64,000 bases of DNA from Fagopyrum homotropicum (lineage: Eukaryota > Streptophyta > Magnoliopsida > Caryophyllales > Polygonaceae), in assembly GCA_033239125.1 (NCBI GenBank), contig BSWB01000001.1, positions 139,577,981 through 139,641,980 on the forward strand, given 5' to 3'. The number at the start of each line of letters is the position of its first letter. The first letter of the stretch is position 1. Of the stretch, positions 10,205 through 23,056 are shown one piece after another. The position numbers were made by a program, and so were the translations under genes. Under the pieces are notes generated by a model, which saw nothing but the letters and a program-made list of their open reading frames with translations, made no database searches and was not told where the DNA came from.

Positions 10205-11817
10205 GGTTCCTAATCGCAAACATGTGGGAGTAGGCAAGATTTTCGCAAAGACAAATGGGACAAGAAGTGTGATCACTATAAAGAGAAAGGGCACTTGAAG
10301 GAATCTTGCTCTAAGATTCTTGGATTTTCAAATTGGTATAAAGGACCTAAGATTATTATCAACGATAGAGCATAATATCCATCAAGAAATACTAGTCCAT
10401 CGGTTGCTAATGTTTCTGAAACTCCAGCAAGCAACACTCCTTTTGTTGATCCAAGTGGTAAGGGCATGAATCCCAATGCAATTTCTATGATCTTCCAAGA
10501 AATGTTCCATATGATGAACAATAAATCTAGAAATAATGAACCATTTGGTTCCGTTAGTGTTATAGGTACTACACAATCTCTCATTGCTCGTGCATAATCA
10601 CCACCTCATGTTTGGATCATTAATTTTCGAGCAACAAATCAAACATGCTTTTGCCATGAGCTTTTATCTACTATGAATCTATTGCCTAAACCAATTCAGG
10701 TTGGTCTCCTTATGGTTCAATCAAGGTTGTCACTCATTTAGAAGCAGTGCCAATTTTTCATATTCTTACATTGGAAGATGGCATATTCATGTCTGAAGTC
10801 AAGCATAACCTCATCTTTGTCCCTCGTCTTATTGTTCACTCCTTTGCACAAGTACTTTTAACTCTAACCATTGCTTGTTTCAAGACCATACCAATAAGAC
10901 AATCATAGCTTAAGTTTTATTGGATGAAGGCTTATATAAGTTAACTACTTATTTGCATTCTCCCATACATAATAACATTGTTGTTTGTAATAATGTTGAA
11001 AACCCATCTTTACACACCTTTTATACTCAATTAGGTCATTCTTCTTTGCTCAAGCTTCAACATACTCTTGGATGTCAATCTACTTCTACATCTTCTATTA
11101 GTAGTGATACTTGTAATGTTGCTAAGCAACACAAACTACCCTTCCTAAGCTCTTCTTATGCTTTTCATGCCTTTGCATTATTGCATGTGGATAATTGGGA
11201 GCCATATCATTCTAGATCTATATGTGGTGCACGGTATTTTCTTACTATTTTGGATAATTTTATTAGATGCACTTGGACTTTTCTCGTGGGAGATAAGATG
11301 CAAGTTCATAGAATTTTATATGGCTTTCTTGCGTATGTAAAGACATAATTGGATTGTGGTGAAGATTGTACGATCTGATAATGGCTCAGGGTTCATCCAA
11401 CACTCTCTACAAGAGATATTTCATTCTCATGGCATTCTACACCACAAAGCATGCATTTGCATCCCCAACAGAATGGTAGAGTCGAGAGGAAGCATATACA
11501 TCTATCGTAGACTGCAAGGGTTGTTCGGTTGCATGGTCACTTACCACTTAAATTATGGGGTGAAGTTGTTTCTAGACCTTAATTGTGTGTTCATTGGTTA
11601 TCCACTGGGCCAAAATGACTATAAGGTCTATAACATGCAAAGTAACAACATATTTGTCATTGAACATGTATCTTTCAAGGAAGACATGTTCCCTTTTCAA
11701 CCCACATCTTTACCTATTCTACCTCCTATCCCAGCTCCTCTACCTTTAGTCTCATCTACATCTAATTTATATTCCTCTTCTCTACATACATATACTTCTT
11801 CCCTACTTCCTACACCT
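10205..11817 (+). pseudogene. Copia-1: decayed Ty1/copia gag-pol (zinc knuckle, protease, integrase remnants)
   Basis: Closely follows the layout of copia-2. A gag zinc-knuckle region (CDHYKEKGHLKESC, about 10268-10310, with one Cys changed to Tyr) is followed by a protease segment reading WIINFRATNQTC where copia-2 has WIIDSGATDHIC. GAG-pre-integrase and integrase fragments come next (KQHKLPF, ARYFLTILDNF, VRSDNGSGF). Part of the integrase core is deleted between about 11480 and 11580. Many stops are present. Copia-2 interrupts it at 11817 and its Pro/Ser-rich continuation resumes at 26677. The LINE cuts its 5' side. Confidence 0.82.
11813..11817. repeat. Target-site duplication CACCT, left side of copia-2
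   Basis: CACCT directly before the 5' LTR matches CACCT after the 3' LTR. The repeat can be read as ACACCTT with a small boundary shift. Confidence 0.7.
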
Positions 11818-11973
11818 TATGGAAATATATAGGTGCTTATTTGTAAATAAGTCAATATAAGGGAAAAGTTGTAATAAGTATGGATATAAAAACCATACGG
11901 CTGTAACAGATTCTGGTAATACACATTGAATACAGATTTTGTTTTCCCTCAATCTATCTTCTTCATCTTCAAA
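11818..11973 (+). repeat. Copia-2 5' LTR (156 bp)
   Basis: Starts TATGGAAATATATAGG and ends CATCTTCAAA. A canonical TG...CA pair lies inside at 11820 and 11971, so the true LTR may be 152 bp. It contains GATATAAAAACC as a TATA-like box. It matches the 3' LTR at 26521 with a few differences. Confidence 0.82.
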
Positions 11974-11985
11974 TGGTATCAGAGC
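11974..11985 (+). other. Copia-2 primer-binding site (initiator tRNA-Met)
   Basis: TGGTATCAGAGC directly after the 5' LTR, the usual copia PBS. Confidence 0.88.
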
Positions 11986-12028
11986 GAACGAAGATTTTCT
12001 TGTGAGTTTTTTTCCGACTTAATCATCC

Positions 12029-13123
12029 ATGGATGATCGTGATGATAATATTGAGATTGATCCAGGCTTGGATCATCCAGATCCAAAAGATACTGCATCG
12101 ACTAGAGCAGGAAACACTCACCTTCCTACAATCGAACGAGTTCTTCCTAGAAACTTGATCGATCTTCTTTACTTGTCACCATCTGACAATCCTGGAATGC
12201 AATTGGTCTCGACTTTGTTCGATGGATACAATTTTGCTTCCCGGAAGCGAGGTATACATATGGAATTAGGTGCAAAATTGAAGATGGGTTTCATTAATGG
12301 CTCCTGCATCAAGGACACCACTGATATGGTGAAGACTGTTTGATGGATTAGGGCAGATTACATGATAAGATGCTGGATTATTCATTCCATGAATCGTGAT
12401 ATCGCTGAACAATTCTCCTATGTTGAATCTGCCAAAGAATTGTGGGATGAAATTCTGGAAAGGTACCAAATCTCTAATGCTCCCTTGATCTATCAGATTC
12501 ATAAAAATCTTGCATCTATGAAGCAAGATAATGCCACAGTTTCAGTGTATTATGGTCGACTTAAGAAACTGTGGGATGAGCTTCAAGCTCATGATGCTTT
12601 GCCTATCTGTTGTTGTGCTGGTATTGTTCACTGCAAATGTGAAATTCTTAAGAATCTTGGAGAACGAGAAGTTAAGGCACGTCTTATTCAATTTCTCATG
12701 GGACTGAATGATCAATTTGATCATGTTCGATCTACTATCTTGTCTCTTGAGACATTACCTTCCTTAAATCGAGTTTTTCACATGGTTCTTCAAGTAGAAA
12801 AGCAACGAGAGATAACTTCATCCCTGAATCTTTCTCATGAGGCTCTTGCTGCTGATAGACAAGTTCCTCATCGTCAGGCTGGAGGTAGTAGACAAGATTT
12901 TAGAAAAGACAAATGGGAGAGGAAATGTGATCACTGTAAAGAGAAGGGGCATTTAAAGGAGAGTTGCTTCAAACTTCATGGCTTCCCTGATTGGTATAAT
13001 GGATCTAGGAGTTCTCTTAATGACAAATCCACTTCTCAATCTAGAAACAATAATTCTTTGACTGCAAATGTGGCTACTGGTCCACTTTTACAAACTCCTT
13101 TTGATGATCCAGATGCCAGATGA
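12029..13123 (+). pseudogene. Copia-2 gag
   Basis: Starts with ATG about 45 bp after the PBS. The N-terminal part has the plant copia Gag pattern SDNPGMQLVSTLFDGYNF (about 12181-12235), then a long helical Gag region (ELWDEILERY, YYGRLKKLWDEL). A CX2CX4HX4C zinc knuckle (CDHCKEKGHLKESC, about 12928-12970) would bind RNA. One frame runs through gag into pol, but TGA stops interrupt it at 12341-12343 and 13121-13123. Gag forms the particle that packages element RNA. Here only fragments could be made. Confidence 0.88.
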
Positions 13124-14645
13124 GTGGACAATAACCCTGTTTCATTGGTTTTTCAAGAAATGCTCAAACTCTTGAACAATAAATCAGGAACCAATGTATC
13201 ATCCAGTTCAGTAAACTTTGCAGGTATTACCAAATCCTTTTTGGCTCATGTCTCTTCTTCTCCATATGTGTGGATTATTGATTCTGGAGCCACTGACCAC
13301 ATCTGTTATTGTGCTGAGCTATTTTCCAACTTGGTTTCATTATCCAAGCCAATTCAGATTGGCCTTCCTGATGGTTCAGTAAAGCTCGTTACACATTCAG
13401 GGGCATTTTATATCTCTCCTCTTCTGACATTGGATAATGTCCTGTTTATGCCTGACTTCAAGCATAATTTTCTTTCTGTTCATCGACTTATTACTCAAAC
13501 ATCTTGCAAAGCAGTGTTTAATTCTAATGGTTGTGTGTTTCAGGACCATAGTACTGACACCATCATTGCTCAAGGATTTCTGGATGGAGGGTTGTACAAG
13601 CTCAATAGTTCTTTTCTGAAACAATCTTCAGTTGTTGCTTGTAATAATGTTGCTAAACCTTCTTTACATATTTTTCATGCCAGAGTAGGCCATTCTTCAT
13701 TACCTAAACTACATCATCTATCATCTTGTCCAAATACCTCATTGTCATCGTTGAATTATGATGTATGTACTCTTGCTAAGCAACACAAATTAGCTTTTCC
13801 TCGAAGTGTTTCTTATGCTTCACATGCCTTTGCATTATTACACATGGATATTTGGGGCCCTTACCTCACTAGATCCATCTGTGGAGCTAGATACTTTTTT
13901 ACCATTCTAGATGACTTTAATAGATGCACTTGGACATTTCTTATGGGTGATAAGATGCAGGTACATCGATTAGTGCTTAATTTTCTTGCTTATGTCAAGA
14001 CACAGTTTGCAGGGGTTGTGAAAATTATTCGATCTGACAATGATTCAGAATTTATTCAACACTCTTTGCAAGATTTATTTCATTCTCAAGGGATTCTTTA
14101 CCATCGATCTTGTCCTTATACTCCTCAACAAAATGGTCGGGTTAAGAGGAAACATCAACATCTATTAGCCACTTCACGAGCTCTTAGACTCCATAGTCAT
14201 CTTCCCCTCCAATTTTGGGGAGAGTGCATCTTATCAGCTACATATTTGATCAATCTCATGCCTTCATCCATTTTAGGGTGGAAAATTCCCTTTGAGTTCC
14301 TTCATAAAAAATCTGTGTCTCATGATCATTTGAGGATCATTGGTTGCTTATGTTACTGTCTGTCTTCTCACAAAGAAAACTTGGAGGCAGTCTCTCGACA
14401 ATGTGCTTTTATTGGGCATCCCCCGGGCCAGAAGGGTTACAAAGTCTATAATTTACAAACGCATAAGATTTTTGTCACTAGAAATGTGATCTTCAAAGAA
14501 GATATCTTCCCGTTTGATCAATCATCCACAACATCCCATGTTTCTTCCCCTTCAAAAGCCTTACCTCTAGATTCTCCTGCTTATGATTTCCCACCTGCCT
14601 CTTCATTTCCCATTTCTAATTATCTCTCAATGTTTCCTTCCCCTC
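13124..14645 (+). pseudogene. Copia-2 pol, protease and integrase part
   Basis: Same frame as gag. Protease motif WIIDSGATDHIC is at about 13270-13305. The GAG-pre-integrase region follows (GHSSLPKLHHL). Integrase shows MDIWGPY (first Asp) and IRSDNDSEF (second Asp). The expected catalytic Glu after PQQNGRV is replaced by Lys (VKRKH), which should inactivate the enzyme. The frame is lost around 14645 in a Ser/Pro-rich linker. Compared with intact copia elements the domain order and spacing are normal. Confidence 0.86.
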
Positions 14646-15916
14646 TGCGCCAGTTTCTCTGCCTACTTATCCTCTTATTGTTTTACCAATGTCCACATCT
14701 TCACATCCTTCTATTTCTTCTAGTCCTTCTTTTGCTGAACCCTTACCTGTCCCTTTCTCTGACACATCACCTCCTCTACCAATTCCTCCTACACGACCAC
14801 AAAGAACCATTCATAAACCTATCAAATTCAAGGACTATGTTTGTTCTTCCATTTCTACCCCTCACCAATCTATTTGTCTCAGTTCCAGTCTCTTGTAAAG
14901 GATCCCACTTATCTGCATTCTTTACGCAATATGATCACAATTTTTGAACCTACCCACTATGCTCAGGCTAAAGGATGCCCTTTATGGACTAAAGCTATGC
15001 TTAAAGAGCTCTTTGATCTTGACAGTAATAACACTTGGGAACTCACAACTCTTCCTTCTGGTAAGAAAGCTATAGGTTCCAAATTAATACAAAGTGAAAT
15101 ATAAGCACGATGGTACAGTTGAGAGATATAAGGCTCGATTAGTGGCTAAAGGATATAATCAGATTAAGGAGAAAGATTACAAGCATATTTTCTCTCCTGT
15201 TACAAAGTTTACTACAGTGAGAGTTCTTTTAGCACTTGCTGCTGCCAAGTCATGGCCTTGACATCAGCTTGACATCAACAATGCCTTTCTTCATGGCTTT
15301 CTTGATGAAGATGTTTACATGACTCCTCCTCAAGGTTATACTAAAGCTCTGCCTGGTCAAGTTTGTCGTCTTAAAAGGCCCCTTTATGGATAAAAACAGG
15401 CGAGTCGCCAATGGAATATAGAGCTCACTAAGTTATTACTTCATCTTGGATTTGTCCAATCTAAGCATGACTAATCTCTCTTTGTGAAGCATGAATCACA
15501 TGACATTACTGTGGCATTAGTATATGTTGATGATCTACTCTTTACTGGAGATATTCCTTCCATGATTACCAATACTAAGAAGGCTTTGGACCATGCTTTT
15601 ACTATCAAAGATATGGGACTTGCTCATTTTTTTCTTGGGATGGAAATTTTCAAAGATGATACTGGTCTGTTTCTTAATCAAAGAAAGTACATTGTGGATA
15701 TCCTTACCTCTTCTAACATGTTAACATGTAAACCCAGTCATTTTCCCATGTAACGGAATCTCAAGTTGACACTTGATGATGGTGATATATTTGATGAACC
15801 TGAAGCTTACAGATGACTCATTGGTCGTCTTCTATATTTGACTCTTACTCGTCCAAACATCACATTCACAATGCACCAGCTCAGTCAATTTTTGGCTTCT
15901 CCCCGACTTCCTCATT
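14646..15916 (+). pseudogene. Copia-2 reverse transcriptase
   Basis: The RT domain is recognisable across several frames: TIHKPIKFKDYVC (about 14800), NNTWELTTLP, YKARLVAKGYNQ (about 15125), LDINNAFLHGFLDEDVYM (about 15270-15320), and the active-site YVDD at 15523-15534. Frameshifts occur near 14845 and 15085, and in-frame stops near 15260, 15391, 15475, 15751 and 15813. The text stops at LASPRLPHWH, where element F is inserted, and RNase H resumes after it. Confidence 0.87.
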
Positions 15917-15921
15917 GGCAT
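15917..15921. repeat. Target-site duplication GGCAT, left of element F
   Basis: Five bases matching 25959-25963. Removing one copy and F rejoins copia-2 pol. Confidence 0.88.
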
Positions 15922-18820
15922 TGTAACACCCCGAATCCGCGGGACTCAGGATGCTACGGGTTGAGACCTCACAATGGGTCCCGACCCTTAGCCTGACAAC
16001 AATTTCACCGGATCTTTCAACATGGCACAAATAAAGGCAAAACCAAAATTCCTTTTAATGCAAATGATAAGAAACCCGAAGGAAAACAACAAAAGACTTC
16101 AGCCGAAAATCAACACCAAAGATCAAAACGCCATACACACGGCATACCAACATAATAAACGAAGAATAAAACATAACCCGACTCCAACAAAAACCCACTT
16201 CTAAAATGTACGGAACCCCGGCTGCCCACTCTTCCGGATCTCTCGGCCGCTTTCCTAACCTGCAAGGCAATCTACAATAATCGGTATAAAACCGTTAGCT
16301 AATATTCGAAGCATTAGAATTAAAGGGAAAGGCACAAACACAATTAATTCAACATAGTCACACAACATACTCAAAGCACACAAATCCGGTTTATTATCTT
16401 TATTTATTAAGTCATATCCCGTTCTAGTTCAACTTCTTTTGTGACACGAGAATCCTCCGAAACTCGCCTCGGTCCCTTCTTCCGGCAATGGCACGGTCGG
16501 ATACCTCCTACCGTCTAACCAGCACGGGCCAGTCGCCGAGATCCCCCTAGCTCTCACGGGGAGCCAGGCAGTGATGTCACCGCCCGTTATCATACACTTG
16601 GGCCAAATAATATAAAGGTCGGTAATCCTATTTCCGGTTTAGTTGTTATAAACAGTAAAATAGTAAACACACACCACCCAACACACAATAATGCTAATAC
16701 AAAGAATACGAGCTAAGTAAGTCCGGAGACTTACCTTGTCACCACACTCAACTCACAACACTCTCGCTTCCTTAGGGGAGGAAACCCATAACCTGCTCAT
16801 AAGAAGATAACTATATCAACAACAACCCACTCACAATAGAAGTCTTAGACTTCTATACAAATGATCTACTCAAGACCATTTGGCTCTCAATTCTAGGACC
16901 GCATCCTAGAATCCCTCGTGCTCACATCACACTCAACCGAAGCTAGAAGTCCTAAGACTTCTAAACCTTCGGATCTCGCAAGATCATAACTCACAACACC
17001 ACTAGGATACTCTCTTTCTAGTCCACAACCTCAACAATCATAGAACCTCAACAATCATATAACCTCACAAGCTCAACATACAACTTAAAGCCTTATAAAA
17101 ACTACACAAGATAACCAAACACCTCAAGTCTTAGCACAATCATAAATCCTCAAAACTCACCTAAGGATCAAGGCCACTACTTGACATTCACTCTAAGTTA
17201 TGCTAGATCAAACATAGTATGATACTACTACTAAACATAACTAGGTCGAGGAAAAGAATACTCACACGACGTCAAAAGACGGAAGTCGATCCACGGATGT
17301 CGAGTTTGGAATCGTTGGCCTTTATCGGGGCGTTTCCGTACCTAACATCAAAGCTATACAAATTTAGCATAAAGCTAAATTTGATCGTAATATATAATAT
17401 GTATAAATCTTAGGTAAAACTCATTTCCAAAATCCAATGTTAGGAACCCGCAACTAGGTCTTGAGCCATAAACAAAATTAAGCCAACAAGGGAATAAAAT
17501 ATAGTATAAATAAATATAAGAATATCCCCGCAATTAAAATCAAATGTTAAATCCCGCTCACACATTTTTCGGAGCAATTTATACACTTATATAAACATGG
17601 GGCATAATTTGCAAATAAATTTCTAGGGCCAAAACTGTAAATAATTCTGCAGGGATATATTTTCAAATTTCTCAAAACCTGGGTCAAATATGTAAATGCA
17701 AAACAATGGGTTACATTTTGCAATTAATACCAAACTGAGGGGGTCTCATTTAATTACCCCAAGGGTTTTTAAATCCCAATTCAGCGCTTGCTGGGGAAGA
17801 AGGGGAAATTTACAAGGGCGGCGGCATATCCAGAGGCGAGGCGAGGCGAAGGCGGCTCCACTGGTGGCGGCGTCTGGCAAGATCCGGCGGTCTCGGCAGG
17901 AAGAGAGGAGGCGGTTGGCGAGGTAGGGGAGAAAATGTTCTCCTTCGCTTCCGGCAACAAGGGCAAGTGAGGGCGAGGCAGTGCCGACAAAGAGGGTAGG
18001 CGGCCCGGATCCGGATCTTTCCGACGACTGGCGGCGGTTGGTTGCTCCCTCCGGCGACAAAAAGAAGAACATGAGGGATGAGGAGACAAAATAGAGGGAG
18101 ATAGGGCGCTGGTGTCGACGAGGTGAAGCAGGGAGGAGGGAACCAAAATAGGAAGAGCCGAAGAGTTTGTCGCTTGCTCCAGGTTCGTTCGAGGGTGAGG
18201 TGGAGTCAAAGAGATAGATTGGCTGCAGAGCTGCGAGTGCAGGGGAGCCGCTAGTTGCTCTCTCTTTTGGTGCAAGGAGTTGTTGAATGTAGCGGTGAGT
18301 GGTGAGATGAGAAGCAGAGGGAGGAGAGGAGTGTTGATGCTAGATCGGTTGTTGCAGAGAAGAGACATAGGGACCAAGGTGTGAATGCGTGAGGAAGGGA
18401 GAACCGAGGGGTTGATGGGAGTTGAGTGCATGCAACGAAGGGTCGAGCAGTGAACGAGGGGTCGATTCACCTGTTGGGGAAGGAAGAAGGAGAGAGAGAA
18501 AAAAAAAAAAAGAAAATGAAAAAGAGAAAAGTAAAAGGGTGAACTCGATCCAAACGTGTTCGGAACGGGATTTCCGTATCGGAAAACTTCCCGACTTTTC
18601 TAAAAATATTAAACTACGGAAAATAAATATATATGGATCGAGTATATAGGTAAACTCGCAAAAAAATACTTTGAAGTACAAAAAATCATTCTCGCAAATT
18701 ATTTATTTATTTATTTTTATTTTTATGATATAATATCATAATTGAACACGGGTAATAAAATATGTCGATAAAATCCGAGAAAAATAAATATCAAAACGCG
18801 CCAAAAATTTGGGCGTTACA
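15922..18820 (-). repeat. Element F 3' LTR (2899 bp)
   Basis: Starts TGTAACACCCCGAATCC on the plus strand and ends GGGCGTTACA, a TGTAAC/GTTACA terminal inverted pair. It has a GC-rich stretch (about 17800-18100) and an AT-rich tail (18680-18800). A minus-strand open frame of 229 codons (17781-18470) is low-complexity, rich in Ser, Pro and Leu, and resembles no protein I know. It is probably leader sequence, not a gene. Confidence 0.88.
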
Positions 18821-18840
18821 TTAGATCCCCTAAAAACAAG
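18821..18840 (-). other. Element F polypurine tract candidate
   Basis: On the minus strand the bases just before the 3' LTR read TTTTTAGGGGATCTAA. The sequence further upstream (CGAGACGAAACTTG) resembles the region before the 3' LTR in plant chromoviruses. Confidence 0.55.
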
Positions 18841-21800
18841 TTTCGTCTCGAAACTTGCCACACGCCGAACTTCTCGGTCCCTAAGGCCGAGGTATAAGCT
18901 CACAACTAGGAAGAATTAGACCTTCTAATCTATATACACAAATTGCTCCAACCACCATCACGACAAATATAACCGGACACAAAACACATTCCCGCACGGG
19001 GAACAAAACACATATAATATCACACAAAAACACAAAAAACTTAAGCGAAGAACTAGGTCTAACCGTCGATTCTATCAAAGCTAGTAACTCGACGTAAAAC
19101 TCAACGAAAGATACTTTACTCCGTCTTCCTATTAGCCTATTCGGTTCTTCGTCTGCGACTAAATCACCATAACTGACAATATGTCTCGAGTCGTGTACGT
19201 ACTCTCTCGACTGATACACATGAACACCGGGTGAACACTCTCTACTCTTGAGGGCTACGCTAACCAGTAAACCACTTTCTTAACTCGCGCTAACATCTCA
19301 CAAAGGTCCGATATATCAGAACTCAACTTCCTTCTCGGGTCTTTCTTAATGCACCATTTACATTATGTTTCCCTTTGATTTCTCTATCAAAGAAGATCGA
19401 ACTTCTAATTTACACCTTTGTCTTGGTTCTTGTCAAACCAAGCTTCGATGTTATGTGTCCTTAATTCTTGTTGCAAGTGCTAAATAATTAGGGGAGAACT
19501 TTAGTTTGACATTGCTTGACAAGGCATGTATGTTATTACTTTTACATCGGTCCTCAATACTCGATCAAGACCTTGTCTTGAAGAATCACTTGTCCATTTC
19601 AAACCCATAATACCTCAAGGTAAATCAAAACAGTTGCACCAAAGAATCCCCTCTTAACTCTCAGCAACTCTATTGTCAAATCTTCGTCCTCTTCAATACT
19701 TCATCGTTATCCGTAGTAGGTTACCATAAAAGGTGTTACCCAACTTCTCCCTTCACATATCTGGTAAAGCTCAGCACATCTAAGATAACTTGTAACTCCT
19801 TCCATATCTCTCGGGGTTTGCCATCCCGAGACATCTTGTCATACGACTTCTCGCTCTAGTGACTCTAGTTGGTCCAAAATGCCGTGTGTGCAATATCCGA
19901 GTCTCTAATTCTCAATTTGTGACAATCAGACCTTAATCAATTTTAGAAGAGACTACCGACCCTTGCAACTGATTGAGTAGATCATCTATACGCGGGAAGG
20001 GCCGGGTACTTGTTCTTCATTGTAATATTGTTTGTCTCACGGTAATCGATGTACAGACAAAGATAACCGTATCCCTTTACGCAAAATTGGTGCTCTCCAT
20101 AACAACTTCAAATCAAGAGTTCAAGATGACTTCTGGTGTTCTCTATGGCATTTCACTAATTCTAATAAACTCTTATCAATAAGTTCTTGAAATTGCTCCT
20201 TCACTTGCTTCCACCACTCATGTCTCTTCACAATTGTCATTCCATACGGCACTTTAGACATCGGAATTAAATCAAGCTCAACCTTAGTGGAAAAATACAC
20301 ATTCTGACATATTGGAATCTGTGATATCTCAGGTTCCATCTTTTCTCTTCCCGTCCCATATCGTAATAACCGACACATCCTTGTCACCTTACAAATGGTC
20401 ATGACGCAATTGATCTACCCCGATCTAATGAAGTGATATCATTCAAATTCGTGTTTTGTTCCATCTTCGGCTATGACCATGTTTGTTCTCTCTCAAGTGT
20501 CCTTCCTCTCTCGAATCAGTATTGTTCTGTCTTTTTCCACCTTGAAGGCATGTCGTAATAACCTTTTAAGGGATCATACTTGTGTGTTGCCATAAGCGTC
20601 CTAACTGTAGGGCATAATCATGCCTCTATATAAACCGATCTTGTCATCTTTACTTTCAATGACATCCCAACATGTCGGAAACATCCTTCGTATTTATATA
20701 AGCTTGCGCCATTCCTTCGAGTAGGTTTAGAAGTTACTTCATTCCCTTATGTAACGTCACTCCGACCGTAAGGGGTCTACCCTCAATCTTTCATATACTC
20801 CTTGTACATCTCACGTCGACATCTGACTTCAAAACTTCGGTCTTCTCTTACTCTTGTGGGTCACCTTCTGCATCCTTGGTATTCCAAGAACAACTTCATA
20901 ACCGTACTAATATGCCCAATGGAGAATGCTAGGCGAAATTCCCCAACCACAGTCGCTGAAAGATCCACTCATTACTTCACTAAACACTAACATCATAAGC
21001 TCTCAACTTGCAATGTTGTCCTAATCTAGGTCTTCCCTTTCACGCCATAGGCACCGTGGCTTTTCCGTGTGAGTTTGAAACATCTGACTCAGCTTTTGCT
21101 CGCGCAAGCATACCATCCATTTCATTAGACGAACATACTATGTGTCCTCTTATTATACTCCCGTGTACGCATAACAACCAATGAAAACCTCACCTTCCTC
21201 TTGATCTACTAGTTCCCTTTACCATGATCAAACCTTAAAACTTCTAATCCAGGTCGTTCTCCATATGCCGTTCTCCTGACCTAAGAAGGTCGCAAAGGGT
21301 CATCTTCATCCTCCCCTAGGAGTCAGTAACAACTACTTGCTTGAACTCATTCAACATTATTTGATTTAAGACAAATGTGCTTCCGTTGATGTACTTCCTT
21401 ACCATTGACATTGATCTACAATGAATACTCTAAGATCTTGTTGCCGATCCTCTATGTTCTCAAAGTCTTGTTTACCCTTCCCATCTACACACATCAATAG
21501 ACAACCCACACCTGTGCGTTCTCAGTTGTCACCGATTAACTTGTATCTCACCTCCTCCAAAGTTAACGACTTAACATTCTATTACACTTTCCATGTTACC
21601 ATTCTCATGAAGGTTATCCTTTCGAAGTACTCTACTTCAACTCTACTAGCTCGATTTACATTCCACGCCTCCTTCTTCCTTTGTAAGGTACCTCTACCAC
21701 TCTCATAGGCTTAATAACTCTTCTTTGATGTCTTTCAAGTGCACCGTCCCAAATTTTATAGCCTTAGCTAGCATCCCCTCGCGTTCCTCTTGGTTGATAT

Positions 21801-23040
21801 CTTAAGTCTTTCTATCAAAGCTCTTTGTTTTGTCTTTCATCTTCTTGAGATCATCATCTATACACACTTCCTCATTCTTGGCGTTACTTACCCTTATCAT
21901 CACAACAACAAAAAAAAAAAAAAAAAATCGGTTGGATCCTTTAAGGAAATTCTACTATGTGAACTTTCACCACATGATTCTTCTCTTAACTCACGTATGT
22001 CCAAAGAAGTCACCCGCTTAGAATCTCGTAAAATCGACACTTTACCTTCTGGTCCCTCTGTAAGCTTAACTTATGTGTCTCTTTAATCTTTCGTAATTGG
22101 CTCGATCATTCTTCTCATCTTGACTCAATTGCTTAGGAGCGCCTAAAGAAAACTTCACATCTTAATGGAATGTCACCTTAACCTTTCTAGAACTTACTCA
22201 TCTCCTCCTCGATTTACATCTTTAGTTGTCCACGCTTCTTCTAGAAGAACTTAAGTTCGTTCTCTCCCTTGGTCTCGTCGTCGTTTGATCATGACTTCTT
22301 TAGAACCACTTCTACACTTTAATGTTGTTCCCTTTTTTTGTATTGCTCCCATCTTGATCCCCCTTAAGTCGTCTCGAGTTTTCTTTTACGTGGTTGCCCT
22401 TTGTTTACATCATCTCTACTCCTCCTCTTAGACATCCCTTTAAAGGAATCCGAGAAACGCCGTGGTGTTCGTTAGCGCGAAAAGCTCAACTCGATAACTT
22501 GAGCATGCTCATTTCCGTATGTATACTATCCTAAGCCAAAAAGGCGTTGTCCAAGGGGCAATGATAGCTTTCTATCATCTTAGCTATAAGGTCCACTAAT
22601 ACAAAAATGATATTAGCATGCCATATGATTATATATCTATATATATCGATAAAAACACCATGCTACTACTATACATATCAGAATCCATATACAAGACTAT
22701 ATATGTCCTATGTCCATCTTACTAATCTAACGCATCCGGAAATCCAATACAACAATACAAGGTCCAAACGTGTACTATAATCCACATATATTCACTATAT
22801 ATATAAATCAAGTCATCATGCAACTACAATCCACATATACTATACACACCTACATATCTACATATATATGTAAAGCCAATAAACTAAGCTGCCGAGATTA
22901 GCGGAAGAAGTGGTGGTCCATACATTCTACCCCGACTCATGCATGTGATTTTGAAAACGAAAAGTCAGAACCCGTGTGGGTTCTGTTTATTCCTGATTCG
23001 GCCTTTAGAAGATTGCGAGTGCCATTGTTGTCAACCTAGG
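18841..23040 (-). pseudogene. Element F internal region with decayed gypsy pol
   Basis: 4.2 kb without an open frame longer than about 115 codons. The clearest remnant, read on the minus strand at about 20400-20030, is the segment before RT: VELDLIPMSKVPYGM ... VKEQFQELIDKSLLE, where intact elements have a LVPGT-PISKAPYRM and ELKEQLQELLDKGF pattern. It is followed by a degraded IDYRELNK block near 20040-20070. Upstream (about 20500-23000) gag and protease should lie but I cannot identify a motif. A 20-base-plus A run is at about 21909. The region is coding-dead. Confidence 0.7.
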
Positions 23041-23052
23041 GCTCTGATACCA
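23041..23052 (-). other. Element F primer-binding site (initiator tRNA-Met)
   Basis: GCTCTGATACCA on the plus strand is the complement of TGGTATCAGAGC. It lies four bases from the LTR and sets the element's orientation to minus. Confidence 0.87.
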
Positions 23053-23056
23053 CTTT

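Noticed and set aside
17781..18470. 229-codon minus-strand frame in both LTRs of element F
   Set aside because: Low-complexity Ser/Pro/Leu text in a GC-rich LTR segment. Its presence in both LTRs only reflects LTR identity.
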